Positions 32,674 to 42,228 of a DNA stretch of 50,048 bases are shown here, piece by piece (positions within the stretch are counted from its first letter, which is position 1; every line of letters begins with the position of its first letter). This stretch comes from an uncultured Bacteroidales bacterium. GTDB lineage: Bacteria > Bacteroidota > Bacteroidia > Bacteroidales > F082. A program made the position numbers and the translations under genes. Where the stretch lies: assembly GCA_937906455.1 (NCBI GenBank), contig CALCYT010000034.1, positions 1 to 50,048 on the forward strand, written 5' to 3'. Under the pieces are notes generated by a model. It was given only the letters and a program-made list of their open reading frames with translations, made no database searches and was not told the DNA's origin.

Positions 32674-34728
32674 ATGACAAAACCCTCTTTGAAAAAGATA
32701 CCGCACGAGATGACAATACACGGCCATACTCGTGTGGATAACTATTATTGGCTCAACGAGCGCGAAAATCCTGAAGTGTCGGACTATCTGAAAGCTGAGA
32801 ACGATTACCAGGAAGAGATGATGAGACATACTGAACCGCTTCAGAATCAATTGTTTGAGGAGATAACAAGCCGTATCAAGCAAGACGACATGTCGGTGCC
32901 AGTGAAACACAAGGGCTATTGGTATTATTCACGATACGAAGAAGGGATGGAATATCCGCTGTATTGCCGCCGCCCCGTCATTCCGAGCGTAGCCGAGGAA
33001 TCTACTGCAAAAGAGCAGATCCTTCTCAACGGCTATGAGATGTCGAAAGGCTACGCTTTCTTCGACGTGGGCGGATATAGCATCAGTCCTGATAACTCAT
33101 TGATAGCCTACAGCATAGACACCGTGAGCCGCCGACAATACCAGATCTTTGTCAAAGATATAGCGACAGGCAAGATGTTTCCTGAAGTCATCAGAAACAC
33201 CTCCGGCAACATGGTGTGGGCCAACGACAGCAAGACGATTTTCTACACCGTGAAGGATGAGTCGCTGCGTCCGTTTCGTGTGATGCGCCATGTGGTTGGC
33301 ACCGACCCAAACGATGATGTCGAGGTGTATCGGGAAGACGACGCCACATTCTGTGCTTTCGTAAGTAAAACAAAATCAGAGAGATACATAGTAATAATCA
33401 TTGAAAGCACTCTTACGTCGGAGATTCGTTTCATTGATGCCGACCATCCCGATGATGAGTTTAAGGTCTTCCAGCAACGCCGGCACGACATGCTTTACGG
33501 CATCGGGCATTACGGCGACTATTTCTATATCCTCACCAACGCTGATGGTGCCAAGAACTACAAACTGATGAAAACGCCTGTCAACGCCACCGGAAAAGAG
33601 CATTGGCAAGAGGTCGTCCCACACCGTGATGACGTGTTGATTGAGGATTTCGACCTGTTCTCCGACTTCATGGTCGTTGAGGAGCGCACGAAAGGTCTTG
33701 TGAATCTGAGAGTTATGTCATGGGACGGCAAAACCGACTATTATATCAATTTCGGAGAGCCTGCCTATACCGTTGAGACTTCAGCAAATCCTGAGTTTGA
33801 GACACATCTGCTAAGATATGTATATACATCTATGACGACGCCCGCCTCTGTGTATCAATATGATATGAAAAAGCAGACGACGGAGCTGCTGAAACGACAG
33901 GAGATCGTAGGAGGCTATGAGCCATCGGATTATGTCACAGAAAGACTTTACGCACCTGCAAAAGACGGAGTCGAGGTGCCAATCTCATTGGTTTACAAGA
34001 AAGGACTTGTGAAAAACGGAGATAATCCCTTGGTTTTGTTCGGCTATGGCTCGTATGGCAACAGCGTTGACGCCTATTTCTCGACGGCACGTCTGAGTAT
34101 GCTTGACAGAGGCTTCGTGTGGGCCATCGCACACATCCGCGGAGGCGAGGAAATGGGCAGATGGTGGTATGAAGACGGCAAACTGCTGAAGAAGAAAAAC
34201 ACCTTCACAGACTTTATCGCCTGCGCTGAATATCTTGTAAGTCAGGGGTTTACGAATAACGGTAAAATGTTCGCTATGGGTGGCAGCGCTGGCGGGCTTC
34301 TGATGGGCGCGGTGGCCAATATGGCTCCTCAGCTGTTCAGAGGCATCATAGCCCAGGTGCCTTTCGTAGATGTGGTGACGACCATGCTCGACGACAGCAT
34401 TCCGCTCACGACAGGCGAATACGACGAATGGGGTAACCCTAACGAAAAAGAATATTACGACTATATTTTATCGTACTCGCCATACGACAACGTGGAGGCG
34501 AAAGATTATCCGGCAATGCTTGTAACCACTGGACTTCACGACAGCCAAGTGCAGTATTGGGAGCCGGCGAAATGGGTGGCGAAGCTGCGCGAACTCAAGA
34601 CCGACAACAACCCTTTGTACCTGCGTACTGAGATGGATTTCGGTCACGGTGGCGCGTCGGGAAGGTTCGAACCATTCCACGAGGTGGCGATGGAATACGC
34701 TTTTATACTTGACTTGCTTGAAAAATGA
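32674..34728 (+). CDS. Prolyl oligopeptidase-family serine peptidase (S9A, oligopeptidase B-like)
   Basis: An N-terminal seven-blade propeller (about 70-410) gates a C-terminal hydrolase. The catalytic triad is visible: Ser538 in GGSAGG, Asp623 in LHDSQVQYW, His658 in GHGGASG. DNYYWLNERENPEVSDYL is the family N-terminus, and RGGEEMGRWWYEDGKLLKKK is a signature ahead of the nucleophile. The first blade contains a 9-residue insert (VIPSVAEES, about 102-110) encoded by a palindromic element. No signal peptide, so cytoplasmic cleavage of short basic or prolyl peptides is likely. It overlaps the next gene by 4 bp. Confidence 0.92.
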   Translation: MTKPSLKKIPHEMTIHGHTRVDNYYWLNERENPEVSDYLKAENDYQEEMMRHTEPLQNQLFEEITSRIKQDDMSVPVKHKGYWYYSRYEEGMEYPLYCRRPVIPSVAEESTAKEQILLNGYEMSKGYAFFDVGGYSISPDNSLIAYSIDTVSRRQYQIFVKDIATGKMFPEVIRNTSGNMVWANDSKTIFYTVKDESLRPFRVMRHVVGTDPNDDVEVYREDDATFCAFVSKTKSERYIVIIIESTLTSEIRFIDADHPDDEFKVFQQRRHDMLYGIGHYGDYFYILTNADGAKNYKLMKTPVNATGKEHWQEVVPHRDDVLIEDFDLFSDFMVVEERTKGLVNLRVMSWDGKTDYYINFGEPAYTVETSANPEFETHLLRYVYTSMTTPASVYQYDMKKQTTELLKRQEIVGGYEPSDYVTERLYAPAKDGVEVPISLVYKKGLVKNGDNPLVLFGYGSYGNSVDAYFSTARLSMLDRGFVWAIAHIRGGEEMGRWWYEDGKLLKKKNTFTDFIACAEYLVSQGFTNNGKMFAMGGSAGGLLMGAVANMAPQLFRGIIAQVPFVDVVTTMLDDSIPLTTGEYDEWGNPNEKEYYDYILSYSPYDNVEAKDYPAMLVTTGLHDSQVQYWEPAKWVAKLRELKTDNNPLYLRTEMDFGHGGASGRFEPFHEVAMEYAFILDLLEK
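32977..33003 (+). repeat. Palindromic element fragment in the peptidase gene
   Basis: GTCATTCCGAGCGTAGCC followed by GAGGAATCT: one 27-bp arm of the family, read in frame as VIPSVAEES. Confidence 0.75.
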
Positions 34729-36125
34729 TAATATACCAGCTTTTTCCACGTGTTTTCGGTGCAACGCCGACAAAACGATGTGGCACTTTCAGCGACATCA
34801 ACGATGATGCTATTGAGAGAATCAAGTCGTTGAGCGTCAGCCATATATGGCTTACAGGCGTGATAAGGCACTCGGGCTGGCGCGATACCAACCCTGCGGT
34901 GACAAAAGGCAACGCCGGCTCACCTTACGCTATCGTCGATTACTACGACATCGACCCCGACCTCGCGGATAATGAGGCTGATAGGATGAAAGAGTTTGAA
35001 GAGACAGTGCAACGTATTCATTCTCATGGACTTAAGGTGATTATCGACTTTGTGCCCAACCATCTCGCACGCGAATATAAAGGCGATTTCACTGACGAGA
35101 ATTTTTACGTCCTGCCAAATCAGAAATTTGTGGCTCCTATTGAAAACACCGGCAATTACTATGAGTTTCCGGCAAAAGCCACCGGAAACGACGTGTTCTC
35201 GCCTACACCTTCGCCTACCGACTGGTACGACACCGTGAAGCTGAATTACACCAATCATGACACTTGGCGTAAAATGTTGAAAATCATAGAGTTCTGGTGT
35301 TCCAAAGACGTCGATGGCTTCCGTGTCGATATGGCGGAGATGGTGTCAGTGGAGTTTTGGCGCTGGGCTATTGTGGAACTGCGTAAGTCATTCAACGTCA
35401 TCATGATAGCAGAGATTTACCAGCCACAGCTGTATCAGAGTTATCTCAATGCAGGCTTCGATTATCTTTACGACAAGGTGGGACTATATAACACTTTGGA
35501 AAATATTTTTCGTTACGGTCAGCGAGCCGACACCATTTCCGATGTGTGGAAAAACCTTAACGGATTGGATGACAAGATGTTACGTTTCATGGAAAACCAC
35601 GATGAGATGCGGTTGGCATCAAAATTTTTCATGAAAGAAGCAAAAAACGCGTTTCCTTTTGTCGCCATTGCCGCTCTGATGAACCGTGGACCGTTCATGA
35701 TTTACAACGGGCAGGAATATGGCGAAAACGCAGAGGATTCCGATAACGGCAGGACATCTATTTTTGATTACGTGCACATGCAATCAATGCACCGTAGATA
35801 CGATGTGCACATCGTCTCTGAAATATACGAATTTTATCGTAAATTATTGAATTTCAGAGAGAAAAGTGCTGCGATACAGAAAGGCGCGTTTTACGACCTG
35901 ATGTGGGCGAATCCGTGGTATAATGATTTCGACCCGCAATATGTTTATGCGTTTATGCGTTATTATGGAGATGATAAGTTGCTGATTGTCATAAACTTCA
36001 ATTTGACTGAGAAGAAAAATGTAACGGTGACAATACCGGAAGATGCGAGAGAATTGATAGGTGGTTGCAATGAAAAATATAATGTTGAATTAAAACCGGG
36101 AGAATGTCGGATTGTTGATTTGTAA
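34725..36125 (+). CDS. GH13 alpha-amylase-family enzyme
   Basis: A 466-residue cytoplasmic (no signal) TIM-barrel glycosidase. Barrel strand motifs are IDFVPNHLARE, DGFRVDMAE with nucleophile Asp202, IAEIYQP with acid/base Glu230, and ENHDEMRL with Asp293. A small C-terminal beta domain follows. The N-terminus IIYQLFPRVFGATPTKRCGT is close to maltodextrin-acting enzymes. It starts inside the peptidase stop codon and precedes the glycogen branching enzyme, so it probably trims glycogen or maltodextrin. Confidence 0.9.
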   Translation: MIIYQLFPRVFGATPTKRCGTFSDINDDAIERIKSLSVSHIWLTGVIRHSGWRDTNPAVTKGNAGSPYAIVDYYDIDPDLADNEADRMKEFEETVQRIHSHGLKVIIDFVPNHLAREYKGDFTDENFYVLPNQKFVAPIENTGNYYEFPAKATGNDVFSPTPSPTDWYDTVKLNYTNHDTWRKMLKIIEFWCSKDVDGFRVDMAEMVSVEFWRWAIVELRKSFNVIMIAEIYQPQLYQSYLNAGFDYLYDKVGLYNTLENIFRYGQRADTISDVWKNLNGLDDKMLRFMENHDEMRLASKFFMKEAKNAFPFVAIAALMNRGPFMIYNGQEYGENAEDSDNGRTSIFDYVHMQSMHRRYDVHIVSEIYEFYRKLLNFREKSAAIQKGAFYDLMWANPWYNDFDPQYVYAFMRYYGDDKLLIVINFNLTEKKNVTVTIPEDARELIGGCNEKYNVELKPGECRIVDL

Positions 36126-36162
36126 TTCTGACTTCTGACTTCTGGCTTCTAACTTCTTTAAA
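36126..36162. repeat. CTTCTGACTT tandem repeat
   Basis: Four near copies of a 10-bp word (TTCTGACTTCTGACTTCTGG, then CTTCTAACTTC) fill the gap between the GH13 gene and glgB. No promoter is seen in it, so glgB probably relies on read-through. Confidence 0.7.
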
Positions 36163-36164
36163 AT

Positions 36165-38162
36165 ATGAAAATCGTTGAAAAAGACAGTTGGTTGAATCCT
36201 GTGGCCGACAAGGTGCAGGAACGTTATAATCGTTATTTGAACAAGTTGCATCTCATTGAGAACCAATATGGCAGTTTGTGCACGTTTGCCACGGCTTATA
36301 TGTTTTTCGGCTTTCATTATGACCGTGTTCGCCGTGGCTGGTGGTACCGCGAATACGCCCCGGCAGCACATTATCTGTCGCTTTTCGGTGATTTCAACGA
36401 CTGGAACCGCTATGCCAATCCCCTTGAAAACGACGGTCACGGAGTGTGGACGATTTTCTTGCCCGACGCGGAGTATAAGGACAAACTCGTACACGGCAGC
36501 CTTCTGAAAGTCATCGTGCAGTCGAGCATCGGCGAACAGGAACGCATCCCTGTATATGTTAATAAGGTGTTGCAAGACGATACCACAAAAGATTTCGCGG
36601 CACAGTTTTGGAATCCGAAACAACCATATATCTTTGAAAACCAATCACCTGTACTGAATGATGAACCTCTGCTCATCTATGAGGCACATGTCGGTATGGC
36701 ACAGGAAAAAGAAGGTGTAGGCACATATAACGAGTTCATTGCCAATGTGTTGCCTCGCATCAAAGATGGTGGCTACAACGCTGTGCAGCTCATGGCTATA
36801 GCCGAGCATCCTTATTATGGCTCGTTCGGCTATCATGTGTCTAATTTCTTTGCCGCTTCCTCGCGTTTCGGTACTCCTGAAGAATTGAAAAAACTTGTGG
36901 ATACAGCTCATGGCATGGGTTTGCGTGTCATAATGGACCTTGTGCATTCGCATACGGTGAAAAATACTCGTGAAGGTATAAATCTTTTCGATGGCACTGA
37001 ATATCAATATCTTAAACCAGGAAGAGAAGGCGAACATCCACAATGGGACTCAAAACTCTTTGATTATGGGAAAACAGAAACGCTTCAGTTGTTGCTTTCC
37101 AATGTGCGCTATTGGCTTGACGAGTTTCATTTCGACGGGTTCCGTTTTGACGGTGTGACCTCGATGCTTTACAAAAACCATGGAATTGATACTGTTTATG
37201 ATTCGCCTTGGCAATATTTCGGCGATAATATTGATAACGACGCCGTAACATATCTTCAGCTTGCTAATAATTTGATTCATAACATTGATAATCAATATGT
37301 TACAATAGCAGAAGACGTGAGCGGCATGCCTGGTTTATGTGCCCCGATAGACGATGGTGGCATTGGTTTCGACTATCGTCTCGGCATGGGACTGCCCGAT
37401 TTCTGGATTAAAGTTTTGAAAGACCAACCGGAAGAGCAGTGGAACATGCACGAGTTCTTTTTCACCATGACAAATCGTCTGCCTGACGTGAAGACCATAG
37501 CATACGCGGAGTCGCACGACCAGGCACTCGTGGGCGATAAAACGTTGGCATTCAGGCTTATGGACAAGGAGATGTACACCGCTATGGACAAGGCGTCGCC
37601 GAATCTAATCATCGACAGAGGAATCGCTCTGCACAAGATGATACGGCTCTTCACCATCGCTCTCGGCGGCGACGCCTGGCTCAACTTCATGGGCAACGAG
37701 TTCGGACACCCGGAATGGATCGACTTCCCGAGATACGACAACGGATGGAGCTATAAATATGCAAAACGCCAATGGTCACTGGCAGATAACAGCTGTTTGA
37801 AGTATCATTGGCTCGGTGATTTCGACAAGGCAATGATAGATTTTGTGAAGAAAACAAAGGTGATGCAGGCGGCTCCAGCATGGCTATTAAACGCTGACGA
37901 AGACAATAAAACAATTGTGTTTGAAAGAAACAATCTGATTTTTGTATTTAATTGGGGACAAAAATCTCTTCCCGATTATAGAATAAATGTGAAGCAGACC
38001 GGCGATTATAAAATCATTCTCACCACTGACGAAAAACGTTTCGGAGGCTTTGAAAACATTGATAGAAACGCCATATTCCCATCTGAGAAAAATAATGATG
38101 AGGTCACGATGAGAATCTATAATGTGGCAAGGACAGCGACAGTTTATCAGGCCAAACAATGA
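36165..38162 (+). CDS. glgB: 1,4-alpha-glucan branching enzyme
   Basis: It makes alpha-1,6 branches in glycogen. The CBM48 domain (about 45-150; WYREYAPAAHYLSLFGDFND) precedes a GH13 barrel. IYEAHVGMA, DLVHSHTVKN, nucleophile Asp329 in DGFRFDGVTSMLY, acid/base Glu383 in IAEDVSGMP and AESHDQALVG identify the eukaryote-like branching enzyme group (GH13_8). WLNFMGNEFGHPEWIDFPR is the C-terminal signature. The 665-residue length is normal. Confidence 0.96.
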   Translation: MKIVEKDSWLNPVADKVQERYNRYLNKLHLIENQYGSLCTFATAYMFFGFHYDRVRRGWWYREYAPAAHYLSLFGDFNDWNRYANPLENDGHGVWTIFLPDAEYKDKLVHGSLLKVIVQSSIGEQERIPVYVNKVLQDDTTKDFAAQFWNPKQPYIFENQSPVLNDEPLLIYEAHVGMAQEKEGVGTYNEFIANVLPRIKDGGYNAVQLMAIAEHPYYGSFGYHVSNFFAASSRFGTPEELKKLVDTAHGMGLRVIMDLVHSHTVKNTREGINLFDGTEYQYLKPGREGEHPQWDSKLFDYGKTETLQLLLSNVRYWLDEFHFDGFRFDGVTSMLYKNHGIDTVYDSPWQYFGDNIDNDAVTYLQLANNLIHNIDNQYVTIAEDVSGMPGLCAPIDDGGIGFDYRLGMGLPDFWIKVLKDQPEEQWNMHEFFFTMTNRLPDVKTIAYAESHDQALVGDKTLAFRLMDKEMYTAMDKASPNLIIDRGIALHKMIRLFTIALGGDAWLNFMGNEFGHPEWIDFPRYDNGWSYKYAKRQWSLADNSCLKYHWLGDFDKAMIDFVKKTKVMQAAPAWLLNADEDNKTIVFERNNLIFVFNWGQKSLPDYRINVKQTGDYKIILTTDEKRFGGFENIDRNAIFPSEKNNDEVTMRIYNVARTATVYQAKQ

Positions 38163-38205
38163 TGTTTTTTTCAAAAAAACGGATGCGGAATTGAAAAATA
38201 ATTTG

Positions 38206-38243
38206 TATTTTTGCCAAAATTAAAGTGCAACTTTAATTTTGGC
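38206..38243 (+). promoter_or_regulatory. Promoter with a perfect dyad at the transcription start
   Basis: TATTTTTG at 38206-38213 is the -7 box. Starting on its last base, GCCAAAATTAAAGT (38213-38226) pairs perfectly with ACTTTAATTTTGGC (38230-38243) around GCA. The 14-bp dyad lies exactly over the likely transcription start and early leader of the ATPase gene, so it can be an operator for a dimeric repressor or a 5' mRNA stem. Confidence 0.65.
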
Positions 38244-38261
38244 TGATTAAAACTTAAGTGT

Positions 38262-39404
38262 ATGTATAACAGAGAGTTAGGTAAGGAACTTTTACGTCTT
38301 AAAAGATATTTTCCTGTAGTTGTGGTGACCGGACCACGGCAATCTGGTAAAACAACTTTATGTAAAATGACGTTTCCAGACTATGGATATGTGAATTTGG
38401 AAGACGAGATTGTCAGGGGAGAATTATCGATGTTGCGTAAGGAATTTTTCTTGGCAAAAGGCAATTTGATAATTGACGAAGCTCAAAATATGCCGGAGAT
38501 ATTTTCGATAATTCAGGTTTTAGTTGATGAAAACCCACATTTGCGTTACGTCATAACAGGCAGTAATAATTTCTCTCTTATGCAGAATATAACCCAGTCG
38601 ATGGCTGGACGTGCCGCTTTGCTGACGTTGTTGCCGCTTTCTTTTGCCGAACTCACTCGTCATGACAAGTCTGTTGGCACCGATGCAATGATGTTGCGAG
38701 GTTTTTATCCGGCAGTATTGGCAAAAAAAATCCCGATACAAGATGCATACAGACAATATTATAATACATATTTGCAGCGTGACATTATGCAGGTTATGAA
38801 CGTGAAGAATTTGGATGAGTTCAGACGTTTCGTGGTGTTATGCGCATCCAGGGTCGGAACAGAGTCTAATGCACAAGCAATATCAAATGAAATAGGGGTT
38901 TCAATTTCAACTGTGCAGTCGTGGTTCAACGTCCTTGAGGCTTCATATATCTCATTCCATATCCAGCCATTTTACCGAAATATCGGCAAACGGCTCGTTA
39001 AGAAGCCCAAATTATATTTCTTCGATACAGGTTTGGTTTGCTATCTTCTTGGTATTCATAATGTTGAACAATTGTCTGTTCATCCTTTGAGAGGTCAGAT
39101 TTTTGAAAATATGGTGGTAGGTGATATGCTGAAATCCATTTATAACAAAGGACAAGATAACAACCTTTATTTCTATCGTGACAAATCACAACACGAAATT
39201 GACATAGTGCAGCAGGATGCACAATATCTTAAAGCATACGAAATAAAGTCAGCGCAATTGATTCACACTGACTTTTATAAAAACTTGAATTATTTCAGGA
39301 ATCTTTTCGGTGATGACGTGGTTTCTACACAAGTCATATACACTGGAGAAGAAGTAATGCCTATAGCGAATAACGGTTATGTAAACTATATGAATATCAT
39401 ATAG
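38262..39404 (+). CDS. ATPase with AAA_14 and DUF4143 domains
   Basis: The N-terminal ATPase has Walker A TGPRQSGKTTL (about residues 24-34), Walker B NLIIDEAQNM, and sensor ITGSNNF. A winged-helix-like middle (NAQAISNEIGVSISTVQSWF) leads to a C-terminal DUF4143 domain of PD-(D/E)XK type (FYRDKSQHEIDIV, YLKAYEIKSAQ). Families like this are numerous in anaerobes and often vary between strains; their role is unsettled. It has its own dyad-covered promoter. Confidence 0.9.
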   Translation: MYNRELGKELLRLKRYFPVVVVTGPRQSGKTTLCKMTFPDYGYVNLEDEIVRGELSMLRKEFFLAKGNLIIDEAQNMPEIFSIIQVLVDENPHLRYVITGSNNFSLMQNITQSMAGRAALLTLLPLSFAELTRHDKSVGTDAMMLRGFYPAVLAKKIPIQDAYRQYYNTYLQRDIMQVMNVKNLDEFRRFVVLCASRVGTESNAQAISNEIGVSISTVQSWFNVLEASYISFHIQPFYRNIGKRLVKKPKLYFFDTGLVCYLLGIHNVEQLSVHPLRGQIFENMVVGDMLKSIYNKGQDNNLYFYRDKSQHEIDIVQQDAQYLKAYEIKSAQLIHTDFYKNLNYFRNLFGDDVVSTQVIYTGEEVMPIANNGYVNYMNII

Positions 39405-39410
39405 TTATAA

Positions 39411-39938
39411 CTATTTGCATCCTTCGCATCCGCTGTCGCAGTTACCACCGCAGCCGCAGTTGCAACCGCCTCTCATGTCTTCCTCGCGCAGCTCGCGCAC
39501 GTTGAGAATCTCGCCCTCGAAATACAGCGGCACACCCGCTAACTGGTGGTTGAAGTCGATTTCAACAAGCTCGAGACTCACTTTCTTAATAGTTCCCGGC
39601 ATGATGTTGCCGTCGCCTACGTTGAATTGCAAGGTGTTGCCTTCTTTGCAAAGCTCGCTGAGTTTGCCGTTCTCGTCGATAAACATGTCTTTTTTCACGG
39701 TATAAATCATCTCCTCGTTACGCTCGCCGTAGCCTTCGGCGGGAGTGAGGTGGAAACCGAAGGTGTCGCCAGGCTCAAGTCCTTGCAGGTTCTCCTCAAA
39801 GCGGGGCAGGAACATTCCGTGTCCGAAAATGCCCTCAAGCGGGTACTCTTTCGTGGCTTGGTCAATGACCGCGCCGTCTTTTGTGTCGTTGTGTAACGTG
39901 TAAGTCAACGTTACCACTGTGTTGTTTGCTACTTTCAT
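39411..39938 (-). CDS. slyD: SlyD-like FKBP peptidyl-prolyl isomerase with Cys-rich tail
   Basis: The FKBP core (residues 1-60, TLTYTLHNDTKDGAVIDQAT, plus VEIDFNHQLAGVPLYFEGEI) has the insert-in-flap domain of the SlyD group (about 70-130). The tail GGCNCGCGGNCDSGCEGC has eight Cys and should bind nickel or other metals. E. coli SlyD helps hydrogenase nickel insertion and folds proteins. I start at MKVANN (39938), since the longer start at 39953 would overlap the preceding gene. It follows the VWA gene by 1 bp. Confidence 0.88.
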   Translation of the reverse strand: MKVANNTVVTLTYTLHNDTKDGAVIDQATKEYPLEGIFGHGMFLPRFEENLQGLEPGDTFGFHLTPAEGYGERNEEMIYTVKKDMFIDENGKLSELCKEGNTLQFNVGDGNIMPGTIKKVSLELVEIDFNHQLAGVPLYFEGEILNVRELREEDMRGGCNCGCGGNCDSGCEGCK

Positions 39939-39939
39939 T

Positions 39940-42015
39940 TTAATAAACTCCAAATATTTTTCTTAATAACCATTCTATTGTAATGAGTCCTAAGATGATG
40001 AAAAACAACCACTTGATATTGATAAGCTCGTCGTATCGTGTCTCTTGTCGTGCAATGGATGTTATTCTCTCATCGTTTTCCAAATCTTTTGTAAGTTGTT
40101 GAATATCAGCGATATAATAATGTTTGCCGTTTGTCATTTGTGCCAATGTGCGCATCCGCTCGACGTCGGCGGTCAGATTTTGAGCCTCCACGCCCACGGT
40201 CTCAACTGTAAAAGTGCCGTCGGCGGCATATTCTATGCCGCCGAGTGTGGCATGCGCCCGGTAGGAATATATGCCCTCGGGCAGCATCCCGATGTTAAGG
40301 TTGTAGTTGTTGTCACCCTTTGAGAACACATATTCATACGACTTGCCGGCACTCCTTATCATGATATGCAAATCCGCGTCATTGAGCAGCTCCCCGCCCG
40401 GATTGCGCAACTCGGCTGTCAACGTGATGCTCTCGGTGTTGAGATAGCTCTCTTTGTGGTTGACAGTCAGTTCCTTATCTTTTTCGGTGAGCAGATATTT
40501 CACCGTCTTGCTGAAAATCTCGTTGAAGCCGTCGTTGTTTTTACGATGGTAATATTCATAGAGTTTCCAGCGCCAGCAACCTGTTCCGAACAAGAATGCG
40601 TGTTTGTTGCCATCGCTGTCGTTGGCGAAGGCGAGGAGCGGATTAGCTGTCTCCAAATCCATGATGTTCATGTTAAACAGCTCGTCGTGGCGTCCGTTGA
40701 ACACAATCTCGGAATGCGGCAGCGAGAGCGGCGGGAAGGCACTCGTCTGATTCTTGATGTCAGAGGCGATGGTGAACAGCCCGAAACCGCTGTTGTGTCT
40801 CGCCCTGATGTCGAGGTTGGTGTTTGTCGCCCCATGTCGGATGCTGACGATGTCCTGCGATGCGTTAAACGCCTCATAATCAGTGCCTGCGCCGATGATT
40901 GTCAACGACGGTATGGGTGTTTTCATCGCGGTTTGATGCAAAATCACCAAATCATAGTCCCGGAGCGACTCGGTTATTTGTGCTTGTGCGTCTCCCGTGG
41001 GGAGTCCGTCATCAAACAGCGTCTCGAACTCATAATGGTCGTCCAAGGCCGATTTTATCGCTGCAATGTCGGGATGCGGTGCCTTGGCGATGCATAGGAT
41101 GCGGTATTTTTTGTCGGTCACGGTGATGAAGACGCGTCGTGACGACAGAGACGCGCCGTCACGCGTATTCACAACAATATCAATCTGTTTAGTTCCCTCG
41201 TCGCCGGAATCAACGTTGAAATCAAAGGTTCTGGAAAATCTGTTGGAGCTGACGGGCACCATCACGTTTTCAACCTCAACGCCATCTAATTTTACCGTGA
41301 CATTCATGTCTTCGCCCTTGTTATTCAAGGCGTTGGCGGTGACACGCAGCGGAAACAGCATATTCGCCTGGACGGTTTTGTTGTATCTCACGTCGGTTAT
41401 CGTCATGTTTGGATATGCCATGGTGTCGCCAAGCGTGACGGAATATATCGGAAAAGGATGGTTTTCGATAGTCAGTTCGGGGTTAACCCCTTGATTTACA
41501 ATGCCGTCAGAAAGCAAGACCACTGCTCCGACGTTTTTCTTGTAATATTGTCGGGAAATAGTATTCAAAGCGTTGCTTATATTGGTGTACTGCTCTGAGA
41601 AACGGTCATTTCGACCGATCGATTGCCCTCTGTCATTTCGACCGACCGAAGGGAGTGGAGAAATCTCCTGATGACAATTCTGACCGAATGTAAAATAATC
41701 AATTTCATACTTCTCGCCAAGAGTATTTGCAATGCTTTCAATGAGATGCGGGTACTGTTCCCTGTAAAACATCGAGTCTTTGGTCATGACAATTGAAGCT
41801 GAATTATCCTGCGCGACAACGATTATCGGTTTCTCTATCTTGTTGGTTCTCTGCCTGATATAAGGATTGATAAACAGCATCACGATGGCGGCCGTGACTA
41901 TCGTTCTTAAAGCAAAAAGCAAAATGGTCAGTCCTTTGCCGTATTTTTTTGAGAAAAGATACAGCAGCGACGCGTAAACCAATCCTATTGCCAATGCCAA
42001 TATAACCGACCACAT
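39940..42015 (-). CDS. VWA-domain membrane protein, 691 aa
   Basis: Two N-terminal transmembrane helices (SVILALAIGLVYASLLYLFS; GLTILLFALRTIVTAAIVM) and one at the C-terminus (WLFFIILGLITIEWLL) anchor a large periplasmic part. A von Willebrand A domain with MIDAS DNSAS at 70-74 is followed by Ig-like and ThuA/glutamine-amidotransferase-like beta segments. This is the architecture of a widespread Bacteroidota VWA protein, often linked to BatA-type operons. Residues about 116-139 (SVGRNDRGQSIGRNDRF) come from a palindromic element inserted in the VWA domain. Confidence 0.82.
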   Translation of the reverse strand: MWSVILALAIGLVYASLLYLFSKKYGKGLTILLFALRTIVTAAIVMLFINPYIRQRTNKIEKPIIVVAQDNSASIVMTKDSMFYREQYPHLIESIANTLGEKYEIDYFTFGQNCHQEISPLPSVGRNDRGQSIGRNDRFSEQYTNISNALNTISRQYYKKNVGAVVLLSDGIVNQGVNPELTIENHPFPIYSVTLGDTMAYPNMTITDVRYNKTVQANMLFPLRVTANALNNKGEDMNVTVKLDGVEVENVMVPVSSNRFSRTFDFNVDSGDEGTKQIDIVVNTRDGASLSSRRVFITVTDKKYRILCIAKAPHPDIAAIKSALDDHYEFETLFDDGLPTGDAQAQITESLRDYDLVILHQTAMKTPIPSLTIIGAGTDYEAFNASQDIVSIRHGATNTNLDIRARHNSGFGLFTIASDIKNQTSAFPPLSLPHSEIVFNGRHDELFNMNIMDLETANPLLAFANDSDGNKHAFLFGTGCWRWKLYEYYHRKNNDGFNEIFSKTVKYLLTEKDKELTVNHKESYLNTESITLTAELRNPGGELLNDADLHIMIRSAGKSYEYVFSKGDNNYNLNIGMLPEGIYSYRAHATLGGIEYAADGTFTVETVGVEAQNLTADVERMRTLAQMTNGKHYYIADIQQLTKDLENDERITSIARQETRYDELINIKWLFFIILGLITIEWLLRKIFGVY
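41605..41669. repeat. Palindromic element, two tandem heads in the VWA gene
   Basis: GTCATTTCGACCGATCG and GTCATTTCGACCGACCGAAG occur 27 bp apart and are followed by GGAGTGGAGAAATCTCCT. The gene, read on the other strand, keeps its frame through both heads. Confidence 0.8.
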
Positions 42016-42036
42016 TTCCTGTTAAGAAAATTTTTG

Positions 42037-42044
42037 CAAAGATA
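42037..42044 (-). promoter_or_regulatory. -7 box of the VWA-slyD operon
   Basis: TATCTTTG on the minus strand, 21 bp before the VWA ATG. It diverges from the promoter of the T9SS gene across a 213-bp gap. Confidence 0.65.
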
Positions 42045-42170
42045 ATAAATTTTTGAATACAGAAACCAGATGTAGATACGCATCCCATATCAGGAATTTT
42101 ATCTGTCTTTGCACGCATAAGTTGCGTTTTTGTCCGGAATCCATAATCGGGAAATATTTTTTATAAAAAG

Positions 42171-42200
42171 TTGACTTTTTGAAAAAAATGCTTATCTTTG
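42171..42200 (+). promoter_or_regulatory. Promoter of the second T9SS gene
   Basis: TTGAC at 42171-42175 and TATCTTTG at 42193-42200, with 19 bp from TTG to the -7 box; ATG 42229 follows 28 bp later. Confidence 0.75.
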
Positions 42201-42228
42201 CAAATCATTCTTTAAAATTTTTAGTCTT

